Shown here: in pieces, positions 11,274 through 23,470 of the stretch
Position numbering within the stretch: position 1 is the first letter of the stretch
Layout: each line of letters opens with the position of its first letter
Assembly: GCA_030141605.1 (NCBI GenBank)
Contig: JAQGDQ010000026.1
Span: 186,001 to 250,000, forward strand
DNA length: 64,000 bases
DNA from: Tubiluchus corallicola
Lineage: Eukaryota; Priapulida; Priapulimorpha; Priapulimorphida; Tubiluchidae
Direction: 5' to 3'
Position numbers and translations under genes: made by a program
Notes under the pieces: generated by a model
Databases searched by the model: none
What the model was told of the DNA's origin: nothing
The model's input: the letters and a program-made list of their open reading frames with translations, nothing else

Positions 11274-14134
11274 AATGGTAAAACTTATTTACTGCTAGCT
11301 TTAGTTTTTCTTTAATTCATTATAACTCTTTTACAGAATTTTGACTATATTTTGGATGCTACTGCTATGCTATAAAAATACACCTGCAATATAATTCTGT
11401 GAATATAATCATAATAAAGAAGGTAATCAAAAGAATTTTATTTACTGTATTTCGGTTTCTATTCATACATTTTGCTTTTTGTTTAGTTAATCACAGTCAG
11501 CCTATATTTTGATTGTTTATGGACAATAATTAAACATGAACCACAGTTGTTCTATTGCTACAGCCTGTTGTTGTTTTTTAGTGTGCCACCAACAATTATC
11601 ATAAATTTGGTGCTGCTGACAATGTTGAAATGAGGTTTTGCTACTGAGTATTAAATATAGCAGTGTCGATTTTCACGTCTGACTGTCTGATCTCACAATT
11701 CCTGATCGTTGCTCTCTGTAAGGTACTTTTAGATGGTACTGTCATGCGTTTCTCCTTAAATATTAATAATGTACAGCATGTAGAAGTTAACTGATGTGTC
11801 AGTCTACTTTTTGCTGTAAAACAGTTATTACTTTGCAGTTATTTTTCATTCCTTGAATCCTTTCAACTTGCCCCCATCCTTAGCAAATTTCTGAAAATTG
11901 GAACAAAAAGTAAAAAATTTATTGCTTATATGCAATAATTGGGATATTTTCCATATTAAAAATAAAGAAAACTCATTACATTTGACATTGTTGAAATACC
12001 TAACTTTGGTATCCGCATGGTATTTATCCATGCGCTTCCATGAATATGTATCCGTGTTGAGCAATGTACAGTGTTGCACAGAAGTGTGGGAACGATAGCT
12101 TCACTAGTCAATAAATGTCCATGAAAATCGAATCACATTTTCCAGATTTGACTATATATTATTCCAAAGTGGGCGTGGAATCTGGTTCGTCATCTATTAG
12201 AATTATTATTTAGCTAGCAGAAAATCCTGTTCATTTTCGCAGTTAGTTTGTGGTTATTAAAGTTAAGTCTGGATATATTTACACATTGTGACATGAATTG
12301 TTGCCGAGCATTACTAATGACCAAGTTATTACTATGGACCATGTTTTTAATATTAGTTGTTTTTATGAACAGTAACTAGTTATTAGTGAAAGCATGCAAA
12401 TTTGAAGCAACATGGTCAGGACTAGTTTTTAACTCACAACTATATATATTCTGTTTTTAAACAGATGTAAAATTTAGCGCACTACCTCGTCCATTGCGGA
12501 TAGTCACTTATAACATTTTGGCAATATATAAGTAATATACAAAAGTTTTTCCATGATTTTATAATCTGTGTATTTTATATTGTGGCAAATGATAACTTGG
12601 TAATTATAACTACCAAATTGAGTATACTCATGCTGTGAATAAACCAAGTTAAAGCACTACTATTTTTAGCAGATTTTTGTACATTTTTTAGTTTTTTACT
12701 TTGCTCACTTGGAAATGCATGCAGGACCAGATCAAGTCCATAAAGCCGTAAAGGATCTGGAACTGAAGTGTGGGTATTCTAGAGTTAAATATTGCCCTAC
12801 AGTCTTGTCCAAAATGAAACTCATTTGTAATAAAGAGCTTTTTTTGAAATGTTTAATTACCTTCAGAAATCTTCTCTGACGAGTTTAAATTGTACTTTGC
12901 TGAGCATCCAATTTCAGTCAAAGGAATGGCCATCTGGCATCAGTTTATATACTAGCTGTACTAGACTAATCAAGTAGGATCTTTGACTCCTGATGTTTAT
13001 AGGGTTTTTATATTTGCTTCTGGCAAAGTAATCTTGTTTACAGATTGCAGGGCCTTATCACTATGACACTATTGTAGGATGCAGGATTGTTACTTGCCAT
13101 GGCTTAACCTGAACTTGCGTATTACATTTCTTTAATCCCTAAAAGCAGGTCCTGCAGGCAACTTCTGCATCTTTATGCAAGGTTTAATATATGTGCATTA
13201 TAAATAGTTTTGCATATATTAGTGTTCTAAACATATTATTAGACTGTAAATTTTAGCGTACATTTAAAAACAACTGAAGTACTGTTTTTATAGAAATTTG
13301 TGCATGTGCTACATCAATGAATGTATAATTTGTGTAAATAATAAATTTGTTTTGTTAATAATATATTTATTACCTTAATTAGACTATGACATAGAATGGA
13401 ATGAACGTGATTCGTAAATTATAGACTGCATATTTTATACTTAACGAGCATACAAGAATGATGAGTGATGACAATGCTTTCTTGGAGACTGTAAAAAAAG
13501 CCTGTCTCTTTGACTAATATGTGACTACGCTGAATTTCTGTAAAAATTAAAACGCTATTTTGAAGGCATTGTTAATGTTTGATGTTTATGACAAGAAATC
13601 TTGTTTTACAGCATTTTATGTTTCCGATTTATTATTTATAAATTTTTGGAATTTGACTTAAGATTTTATAAAGTGTGCTTGCACTGTTGTTGTAATTGTC
13701 TTTGTCATTCTAACTTCATCTGAATCTTATTTAACTGACAAAATTATTTGAGATTTTGTTAATAACTAAGATTTTATTACATCTATTTGTCCTTGCATTG
13801 ATAAGTTGTATATAAACAACGAATAAAATGTCATGTCATCCTTTACATATTTATTGTTTGCTGTTTGGCAAAATAATCCTTAAAACTAAGTTACAGTATA
13901 CGGTAACACTTTATAATGTTTCAAGTTCAGTTTGTGTTTATCAGCTTCTGTATACGAAGAACTATACTGATTGAAAAAAGCCCTGCATTGATGCTTATAG
14001 GTGTAAAGCATAAAATAATTCTTAGGGTACAGAGCTTTTTTACAATCCATTCACATAAAAACTGCAATAGGCTTAAAACTGCAACATGCGTCATTATGCT
14101 ATCAACAAACGGTTAGCACACAGAGTATTATATA
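11274..14134. other. 3' flank of the GPATCH2L-like gene, no further gene seen
   Basis: An AATAAA polyadenylation signal lies at 11413-11418, 140 bases after the stop codon, and is the likely 3' end. The remaining AT-rich sequence has further AATAAA motifs (near 13822) and a short open frame at 12715-12879 that I do not recognise. I looked for a glycine-rich G-patch exon here and found none. Confidence 0.5.
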
Positions 14135-14849
14135 CAGTGGACTCTCGTTACAAGAATCACACGTATAAGAATCAGCTCGATATAAGAATCAAAATCGCGT
14201 TTCCCGAATTGAATCGGCATTTTCCTAGTGAAAATCCGCTCGTATAAGAATCACCCTTCTTTCGATAGTAGAATCAATTTTGGCGCCAACTCCATTGTCA
14301 GAGATTTCAAATTTGTTTGCATGTCAGTCAGTTGAAAAATGGCATCCAAACGGAAAAGCAGAAGTGTGAGTGAAAAGGTGAAAATCATCGCCGCTTATGA
14401 CGCGCTTCCGAGGGTTGGCCAGCGAGAAGGTGGCACGAGGCTTCGAGGTCAACCTTCAATTGAAACGGTTGGGGGCCGAAATTGACCGCCTCACCAGAGG
14501 AGAAATGAAGCCAAGCAAGCTATCGATATTTTTCAAGCAGTAGATGTAGAGTTTTCTGTCGTCTCCAGCACAATTTCGGAAAAAAATTATGTACATTAAA
14601 AAAATTTTAAGGCAATTCTGGCATCATGAAATATTTACCCAACCATGAAATAAAAACATTAGTCTAGGAATTTTTAGGTCCTTTTTTGGCCAGAAAAACA
14701 TTATGCTGTTTCATGTCGTTTCTAGCGTAATTTCGGGAAATAAATAATTTTTACATGCATAAAAAATTTTTAAACCAATTCTGGGTCATGCTCGTTATAA
14801 GAATCACTTTGCCTTCGCCCGAGGTTATTCTTATAACGAGAGTCCACTG
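14135..14849 (+). mobile_element. pogo/Tigger-like deletion derivative (family D)
   Basis: The ends read CAGTGGACTCTCGTTA and the complement of CAGTGGACTCTCGTTATAAG, flanked by TA (14133-14134 and 14850-14851). ATAAGAATCA recurs at both ends as a subterminal repeat. The 715-bp element retains fragments of both the N- and C-terminal ends of a transposase. Confidence 0.85.
14339..14543 (+). pseudogene. Tigger transposase N-terminus joined to C-terminus
   Basis: The frame from ATG 14339 reads MASKRKSRSVSEKVKIIAAY, the start of a CENP-B-like helix-turn-helix. Around 14430 the useful frame shifts by one and then reads KPSKLSIFFKQ before a stop at 14541. Tigger/jerky proteins commonly end in a PCNA-binding-like QxxLxxFF box, so the centre including DDE was probably deleted. 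Not a functional transposase. Confidence 0.6.
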
Positions 14850-15117
14850 TAAAAAGAACAAAAAAAAATTATAAAATTTACAGCAAACTACTCTTAATGA
14901 TCTGAAGGTTTGTGCGTATATAGCCTGAATTAATACATAATGTTAAAGAAAAAAATTCGAATAATAATGATAGTAATAATAACAATAATGATAATCATAG
15001 TTGTAGTCGACTTGGCTTGCTATTTTTGTTAATTTAGTTATAAAATTCATGTACGTGGCGCCATCTACGGCGGTAACCTAAACTTTATTAATAGCAATGT
15101 ATAACATTTGCAGCACA

Positions 15118-18100
15118 CTAATTGTAACGCTGTGTGGTTTTGTGCGTATAAGGTACATGCAAGTCCTGTACGGTGATGGGGTATACCTTGCTCTTGGGGT
15201 TAGTTGCCCCATTCTTGACCTGCAGCGGTTGATGATGAGTGTGTTTCTTGGATTGTTCACTTCCAGAAGCTCTGCAATAACATAATGTCGCTTTACAACT
15301 ACAGAGTTTGATACTGAAATAAAATATTCTTTATCAAATATTATTACAGGTGGTAGGACAGAAATTTTTATGTTATTAATTTCATGTTTTATCAACAAAA
15401 GAAACTATTACTGGAAAGCCTTTAAATTATTTAACCGCATTTTGCTTTTAACTGTGTAAATGTTATATAACAACTAAATTCTCATAAATTTTTCTGCAGT
15501 GAAATTGTTTATTTGTTAACTTCTAATACTTACTTATAAAAGGCAAGCATGGCGAGGTCAAATAACAGCTCCAAAAATTCAAATATGGCCAACATTGACA
15601 AACCAACCCATAACCCCAAAGTGCCGCCAATGTTGCTGACGAACGTGCTCCACTAAAAAAATTGTTATTGTTTCAATTAATTTTTTCTCATTACTTTCTA
15701 GGTTTCTACTGCACTGTGCTCGACTTCTTCAGAGACAATGTACCATTCTCCATGCCTTTACAGAATTTTATTAAAATCAGTGGCCTTGACAGTGGTGTGG
15801 TACTGTGTAACAACTACTCAATTATTGATGAAGGCCCTGAAAATTACCAAGTAATTTTAGTGGTGTTAGTAACAAAAACAGTTATGTGTAAACTAATAAA
15901 CCTTCGTCTAGGACGAGAGAAAACTATCATATCTTTATAACATGCCTATCATCATACTGATCAAGGAAAGTTTTGATTTAGTAACCGTGTCATTAATTTT
16001 TCTTTGTTTTGACCAAAATTATTTGCTCAAGCATAATCACTAGCACATTTTGACTAACTAATATTAATCCTTTAGTAAAGCTACCATCTAATTAGTTATT
16101 AATCAGAACAATTATCAACTAATAATAATAATGACCAGGACGATGTATTATTGACGACAAGAGCAGTAATGTTGTTTACCATATTTGACAATGATGATCA
16201 TTATGATCGCTAAACAGGATAACAATCATATTATTTTTTAGAAAAACCTCTATATTTTTGTATTTGTGAGTAAAGCTACTCTGATAGAAAAATCACTCTT
16301 TTACAGGGCCTACTATTTCTTTACACATCATTGTCACACTTACATCAATGTATTTACTCTGAGTAACCTTTTCCACTGTCAGGTCTTCATAATAAACTTG
16401 CAGTTTCACAAGGTTTTTCCTGCAAAATATCATGTACATTAAATTAATCTAATTGCACAAAACTAGAACACTATAAGTACTTAGTGTTTGCTTAATGCGA
16501 CCAGAGCCTTCCATGACCAGATTACACGTTACACGTTACACGTTAACACCATAATTAGCAGGACCGTCTTAACAGCATCACAGGCCCCCGGGAAAAGCAG
16601 TGCACTGAGAACCTTACCTACACAAACTCTCACGGGAATAAAAATGTAAATTGTCGTTAAAATTAAACATATATTCATAGTATTTGTACCTCCAACAAAA
16701 CCAGTGTTTAAACATTAAAAAACATGCTGTACTGCAAAGATCAATCAAATCAAGCGTTTGAATAATATAACACAACCCTCAAAAACACAAAAATTTCAGC
16801 ATTGACACATATTGATATACATAGATTAGCATGGGGCTCCTATGCTCGTGAGGCTCCCAGGCAAATACCGTGCGTGCCCATGCGTTAAGACGGTGCTGAT
16901 AACTACAACATGCCATAGATGGTTATACACTTATATAGGGCACATTTTTTTGTTCAACTATTTGGGTGCAAAGTGTCATTGGGTAATTATGACTTATGAG
17001 TTCTCTGTGGTGTTTTTTAAAATGTTTATTTAGTTTTTTACACGAGTCTTAGCAGTACCCTCAACAGTCTAGGGAATAATCATATTATAAGGACGTACAA
17101 TGTGATTCTATGTTTATGAAATTAGGTGAAAACAGGGGTTCCTACTTACGATATTACATCGTCGGCATCTTCATCTTGCAACATTCCGTAGGCGGAGTGA
17201 TTGCTAGTATATCTGGTAGGTAGCAAAGACTGCAAATTTAAAAGTAAGTGTAAAATACTAATGTATAATCATAGAGGCGTTGCATGTGTATTAAGGTTTT
17301 TCAAGCTTGCTTGAAGCTAAGAATATATCATTTGTTTAGTTTATATTAATATAATTATAGCTGTAGTTTATATTGCCAAACCAAACTAATACTTTGTACA
17401 CGCAGGGATGTTATAGGCCTAAACAGTAGTCTATAGGTACCTGACGCGTCTATTTGCAAATTCGAAATTCGTCCAGAAAAACATTACCTACAAGGAAATT
17501 TTTCCGAAATTTACTGTTTTAAGTGAAAAAGAAATGCAGCTTTTGACATTTCTTTATCTACATATCTTAGAAAAATGGTTCTATATGTTTTTCTTCCGTT
17601 TTCATGACTCTGTGAAGTCTAGGTTGGAATTGATCAGTAAGTGAATTAATCTCTTTTCTAGCCTTCTCGAAGTACAATTTTGAAAAGCTTTTTTCAGTTC
17701 AGGAAAAGCTTTGATTTTTCTGCGCTATACACTCGTTGAGATAACGTCTCCCTTAAGCTAAAATCTAGAGGCTGTTTTCTAAGTTACGTAGATAAAGAAA
17801 CATTGAAAGCTAACTTTCTTATAAAACAGTAAATTTGGGAAAATCTCCTTTTTGTTATTGAAACGAAAGTTTTGCTCATTACGTTTTTTTAAAAAAATCA
17901 ACAAAACTAAGACACAAAACTTACAACTAAATTTTTTTACAAGTATAAAATGTATATTTATTATTATTATTCTGTTAATTTTTTATACTTTTTTGACTTG
18001 TAATTTTTGTTTTAGCAAAGAATTAACAGGTAATGTTTTTTTTAACAACCCTGTATTTTTTTAAGAATTGAAATTACGTTAGACTGATGACACTACAGTA

Positions 18101-21100
18101 ATCTCGTCAAACTATTCCGGAATAACTTTTGTTACCCTTACAACTATTACTTACTACAAAAGGTCTTGCTGGCCATTGAGCTATCATAACCTTTGTGTCA
18201 TAAAATGTCTCTCTAAACAAAAACAAGAGAGTACAATAAAGTTAGCTAACTATAAACATAGTATAGGTCTAACTATAAACTAGTAGGTGTCATTTGCTAA
18301 CGCACTGCGAATTATTAATAGCTTTAGCTAATACACCGTACAAAGAAAAAAGGATAAACAAATAATAACAGACCGACATGTAAACATACGACAAACAATT
18401 TCTGCAAAGGAAAGAACATGTATTAAGCTAGAGGCCTAGAAACGAAGGGAACATGCATATCTTAAGTTTAATGCATGTCCTCTTTCTTAGAAGTTTATTT
18501 TAAACGATCTTTGATATTGACAGAACTGCCACTGACGGTTCATATTGTCTCGTCACCAGTTCTTAACAGTGTATTGAAGAATTATAGTCAGAGGACATTA
18601 ATTTATTTACATTTATAAGTTTCTACTTTGCTGGCTTGTCTAAAAATTTTGCATAGGCTGAAATAGAAAGAATGGGCCGAAGTTCTACAGAAAACTTCTG
18701 TAGACAACATCCTAATGCTTGACAAACGCTGTTTAAGTAGAGAAGTAGCGGATGTGGAGAAGCAACTGTTGGCATTTTTGACAAATATACTCCTGCCAAA
18801 GTCTTGGTGAATAACCGATAATCCGAGGTTACCGGTAGATCATTACTCACTCGCAACGAGGTGGACAATCGCAAGGGTATTCACCATTTTCAAATGCTTC
18901 CACGACAGTTTCCATACACAGCTGTCCGTTTTCACCTGAAACAAGATCAAGAATCAAGAATCAAACTTTAAATTTTAAAATATTATAAAAAGCACGTTTC
19001 CTACTGTTATATGTCACTATGCAACACAACACACATATTTTATAATATTAGAAGAAGCTTCTTTTTCTGCAGGAAGCAAGACGTTAATTGCAGTGGTTGA
19101 ACTGAGAGTAGCAAAAAGAATCCATAAACGTTACATGAAGCTACTACTATTTCGTGCCAACTGAAGTAAGGTGATTCTGGCTGCCGACTGAATGCTACTA
19201 CGTACTCAGGCCTAATATTATATATCGCTTGGAAAACGGTTTAAATTCAAGTTAAAGTTTACGTGTCTTTTTATCTAAGACATTGTTAATTTGGAGCCTC
19301 GAACGATACTGTATTTTAAATTCAACGAATTTACTTGAATTATGGGGATTGTCGACACTTGTACAAGACTGGAGTTCATCTTGGTTGTATCCCATGGATT
19401 TTTGAGTTACTGGATAGCGAGGATCGTAGCAAGTACAGTTTTGTACTATCGCTCTCTGTCTGCAGGTCTTCCAACAAGCCTGTGTTACAAAATTCGTAAT
19501 ACTTATGTAATATTTGTAATCATTACGATAAAAGGAGAGGGTGTTTGAAATTTCAGTTTATAGCTTACGAGTGAGGGTCATATTTTTGAATGAACAGATC
19601 TCAATAGCTTCCCAAACTGATCATATGGCCATATGGTGACCCGTAATAACGTCACTTTAAAAGACACTGAAAACGTCACAATTTTGGCTAGGAAAAAAAT
19701 AAATTAATGTTGACTTTGGGTTCAAGTAAGAGTTAGGGTTATTTCTTTTAATCTGTGTCTTTTTCCATGCGACTTTTTTCCTAATACCTTTTTATCTGTG
19801 ACTTCTTTACGTGGATTCGGTCGTATAACATCGGATGCGTCTTGACGGTGTTCGTCAAAATCGGTTTTTCGTTATTACGCTCCTGTTACTTTTTGAGGTA
19901 ATGAAAAAAAGTCAGCAAAATAAAAGGTTGTTGATTGCAAAACGGAAAAGGAAAAGACAGAAAATTTATATGCAACAAGTGGAAATAAAAGAAAGATGCT
20001 TTGTAAATCAACAAAAAATAAATGAAGTAAGAAGAAAGGAAAACAACAACAACAACAAGCGGCCAAAAAATGAAAAAGGAAAAAAGCAGCAAAGAAGAAA
20101 AATGTAAGTACACAGCAGTTCAGAACAGAACAGAAGGAAAATGGAAATGACAAGGAGAAAAAAAGAAAAATGTAAAAGGAAAGAAAGGATAAGAAAAATG
20201 AATTGCAAAAAATAAAGCAAAAAAGAAAACAAATCAAAACAGAAAATCAAAGCAATATAAAAACAACAGCAAAAACGCTATAAAAGCCTACAAAGATAAT
20301 ATAATACAAAACCGAAAAGATAGTATATAGAGAAATAATAGGGAAAATGAATCGAAAATGAGCAAGATAACACGATTTTTCATCATAAAACAAATTAACT
20401 AAATAAAATACTAGTATATGAATTAAAATGTGAAGAAAGAAGCAAAAAGAAAAAGGAAAAGAAAGCGTTAAAAATAAAAATTGGAAAAATATGAAAGGAA
20501 ATGAAGAAAGTGGAAATAAGGAACATGAATCTGACGAATGCTAATGTTTTGTGTTTAGTATCTTGCAACATAAAAATTAGCGTGTGAAATGCTCACCGAC
20601 AAAGAAACTGATTTATTAACAGATTGATGAAACCAGATATACGCCCTCAGAATTGATTTAAATGATATAAAAACGATTAATATACCGCATTTTTATTAGA
20701 GCTATAACTGAAACCGGTAGTAAATGGACCTAAGAGTATTTCACAAGCTCGCACCCTGCCTGGAAAATAAAAACACATATACTTACGTCAACAGAGTAAC
20801 CGTAAGGACTGAGTTTCGGGTGTTTATTGATGAACATGTTTCGCTTTAGCATTTCTTCGTCACTCAGATTACTGCAGTTTGATACCCACGGGTATTCAAC
20901 ACGTTCTATCTGTCGCTGAAATCCATTGATATGTTTTAAGCAAGCATGATTTATTTTGAGTGAATAAATGAATGAGTGAACGGATAAACAATAGGCTACA
21001 TTGAAAAAAAGAACGAATAAACTCTCAAATACATAAAAATAAACTATTTTTCTATACGTCGGCACGCTACCGGAGGTAATCGCAGATTCAACGACAAGGC

Positions 21101-23416
21101 CCTGTTCGAAAACTCTGGTTTTTACACAATTTACACTTTGTAACGAGATCGCCCGTAATTTTGTATTCTTTCAAGTACATAAAATAAATCAAAAAAGATA
21201 AATGTGAACAGCAATAATATCCACACCTTGTACTGCAACACAATGATTTTCCGCTTAACAGCGTTTAATAACATGTTACGTTGTTGGTAACCTCACGGGG
21301 GAAAGTCGTGATAGAAAATAGTTCTAGCCCAGGCATTAAACCCAAGCTTTTAATTACATGTATTACTCAACTTCAGACATAAAAAAGGGTGCGTCGCTGA
21401 CTCACTGGGTCACTGAGCTACTCGTACTGCTATAGCAATTGGCAAGCAAAACAGTTTACTAAAATTAAAGCCCTTTTTTCTTACAGTTTAGAAGATGTTG
21501 AAATTCAACAATAGAAATTAGATAATTAAATGTAATTATCATGATTACACTTCTACAGTCCAACAATTACAACTCATGTCGTTAGCAACTTGAACTAATT
21601 TTTTCACAAGTGTGATAACCAACTTTACAGTTTATTCAAAGCAAAAACACTTTAGGTGTCTAGCTATAACATGTATAACATCAATGTGTGTCTTTTAATT
21701 TATCAGGTGATGGAGTTTTGGGCAAATAATTTACTATCGCCTACCGTGTCAAACTGCTGAATCATAGGCTCAGTAGTTCTTTACTCTTATTAAAATGTCC
21801 GACTTGTGTAAACGAATGTTGGTAATTTTTTACCTTTTTTATTGCAATGGACGTTGCTTGTCCGGGATGAATATCAAGTCCTTCATCTTCTGGAAACGGA
21901 ACTTTCCATGGTGGATGTATTACAACTCTGAAACCACCTTTATCCGACGTGAGCGAAAAGTATTCGCGGCCTTCAGTGTTCATTTCCAAAGTCAAAGCTG
22001 TTAAATGATTGAATTGAATTAAAATTACGTTGGAGTGGGATAACATGTCAGGTTGGATTCGTTACATAATATCTAGTTTGTGAAAATTACATCGATCATT
22101 GTTTATTGGATTTACGTTTACTGCATTTATCATTTATATACAGCTGCTATATATTTTTAAAGCGATTTTTATAGTGTTCTGAATTTCATACTGTTCTTTC
22201 ACGTGCATTGCGGTGATCGTGGACCTATTCCTTAGGCAACGATTGGAGTCAGTCAGTAATAACAATCAGTAAAAGCAAATCAACACAAAAAAGAACAGTA
22301 CGGGACTGGACGGAGCAGGACAGGGCTTATATCAACTTAACATCATTTTAAAATATCCTAAACGTCCTTTCTGAACTATTATTTTATTATTCATTCAACC
22401 TATACTAGGTATGGAATATTACTTACCGTACTGGCTTCCACTGTGCTTTGTTTGCCACCATGACATGCCTGTTTGGTTGCTGTTAAACGTGTAGCAGTTT
22501 CCATACATCCAGTTAAATTGATAGTAGAAATCACTGAAATAAAAAGAAACATACTTTACATAAAAGCAAACAAATTTTGACAACTAAAATTACGAAGGCT
22601 GTTAATAGAAAAAAGACGTTTCCATAGTCCTCGCTCTTTTAAGTGCATGATATATTAACTGTCTCAAAATAGTTGAATAAAAATTGACTCGTGTGGAATT
22701 TCGTATAAGAAGTATGTAGGCTACTTCTGCTGTGGTCAACAACATCCCGCATGGCAGGTACATCTCAGACAGTTACTTAGGTATTCTGACTTCATCCCTT
22801 ACACCATAATGATACTTCTGATTAAGTTGAATACGTACATAAATGTTTGTTATATTTTCCCTTAGTGCTTATAGTTAGCTATAAAACAGTAATTCGCTCT
22901 GTTGTGTGTAATACTGGTTAAACGCTTTGCTAAGCATGTACTTGAAATTGTATTTTGTCATTGACGGTAAAATATACCTTGCAAGTTATGATGTTATTAT
23001 AATTTTGTTAGTCAGTAAATCATACACATACTGTGCATACATGCCTTCGTTGTCAAATAACTGACCTATTCTCGAAATATAAGCAAACAGACTATTATCA
23101 GAGCAGGTTCCGTTCAGAAAAGCACCTTCCTGTATACACATGCCTCTAGATGAATAGCTCACTAGACGACAAAGTCTGTCAATTTCATTGGTCAGTATCG
23201 AAATTGGCTGAAAAGCAAATGTGTGCATTTGGCAGGGTGACCCCTTAATGGTCCCTCGTGCTTAGTGGATATGTAACAGCGCTGTTAGCTATTGCCCCTA
23301 TCACACAGGATCTGGGACAAATCCTATAAGCTGTAAAATGTGTTTTGCTTCATTTGATGCACTTGTGGATTTTATTCGGATGTTTCTAATAATTTTATAT
23401 GCTAAGCGAAAAATGT

Positions 23417-23470
<54 letters not shown>

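Noticed and set aside
19835-20250. Lys-rich plus-strand and Phe-rich minus-strand open frames
   Set aside because: They are composition artefacts of the purine-rich tract.
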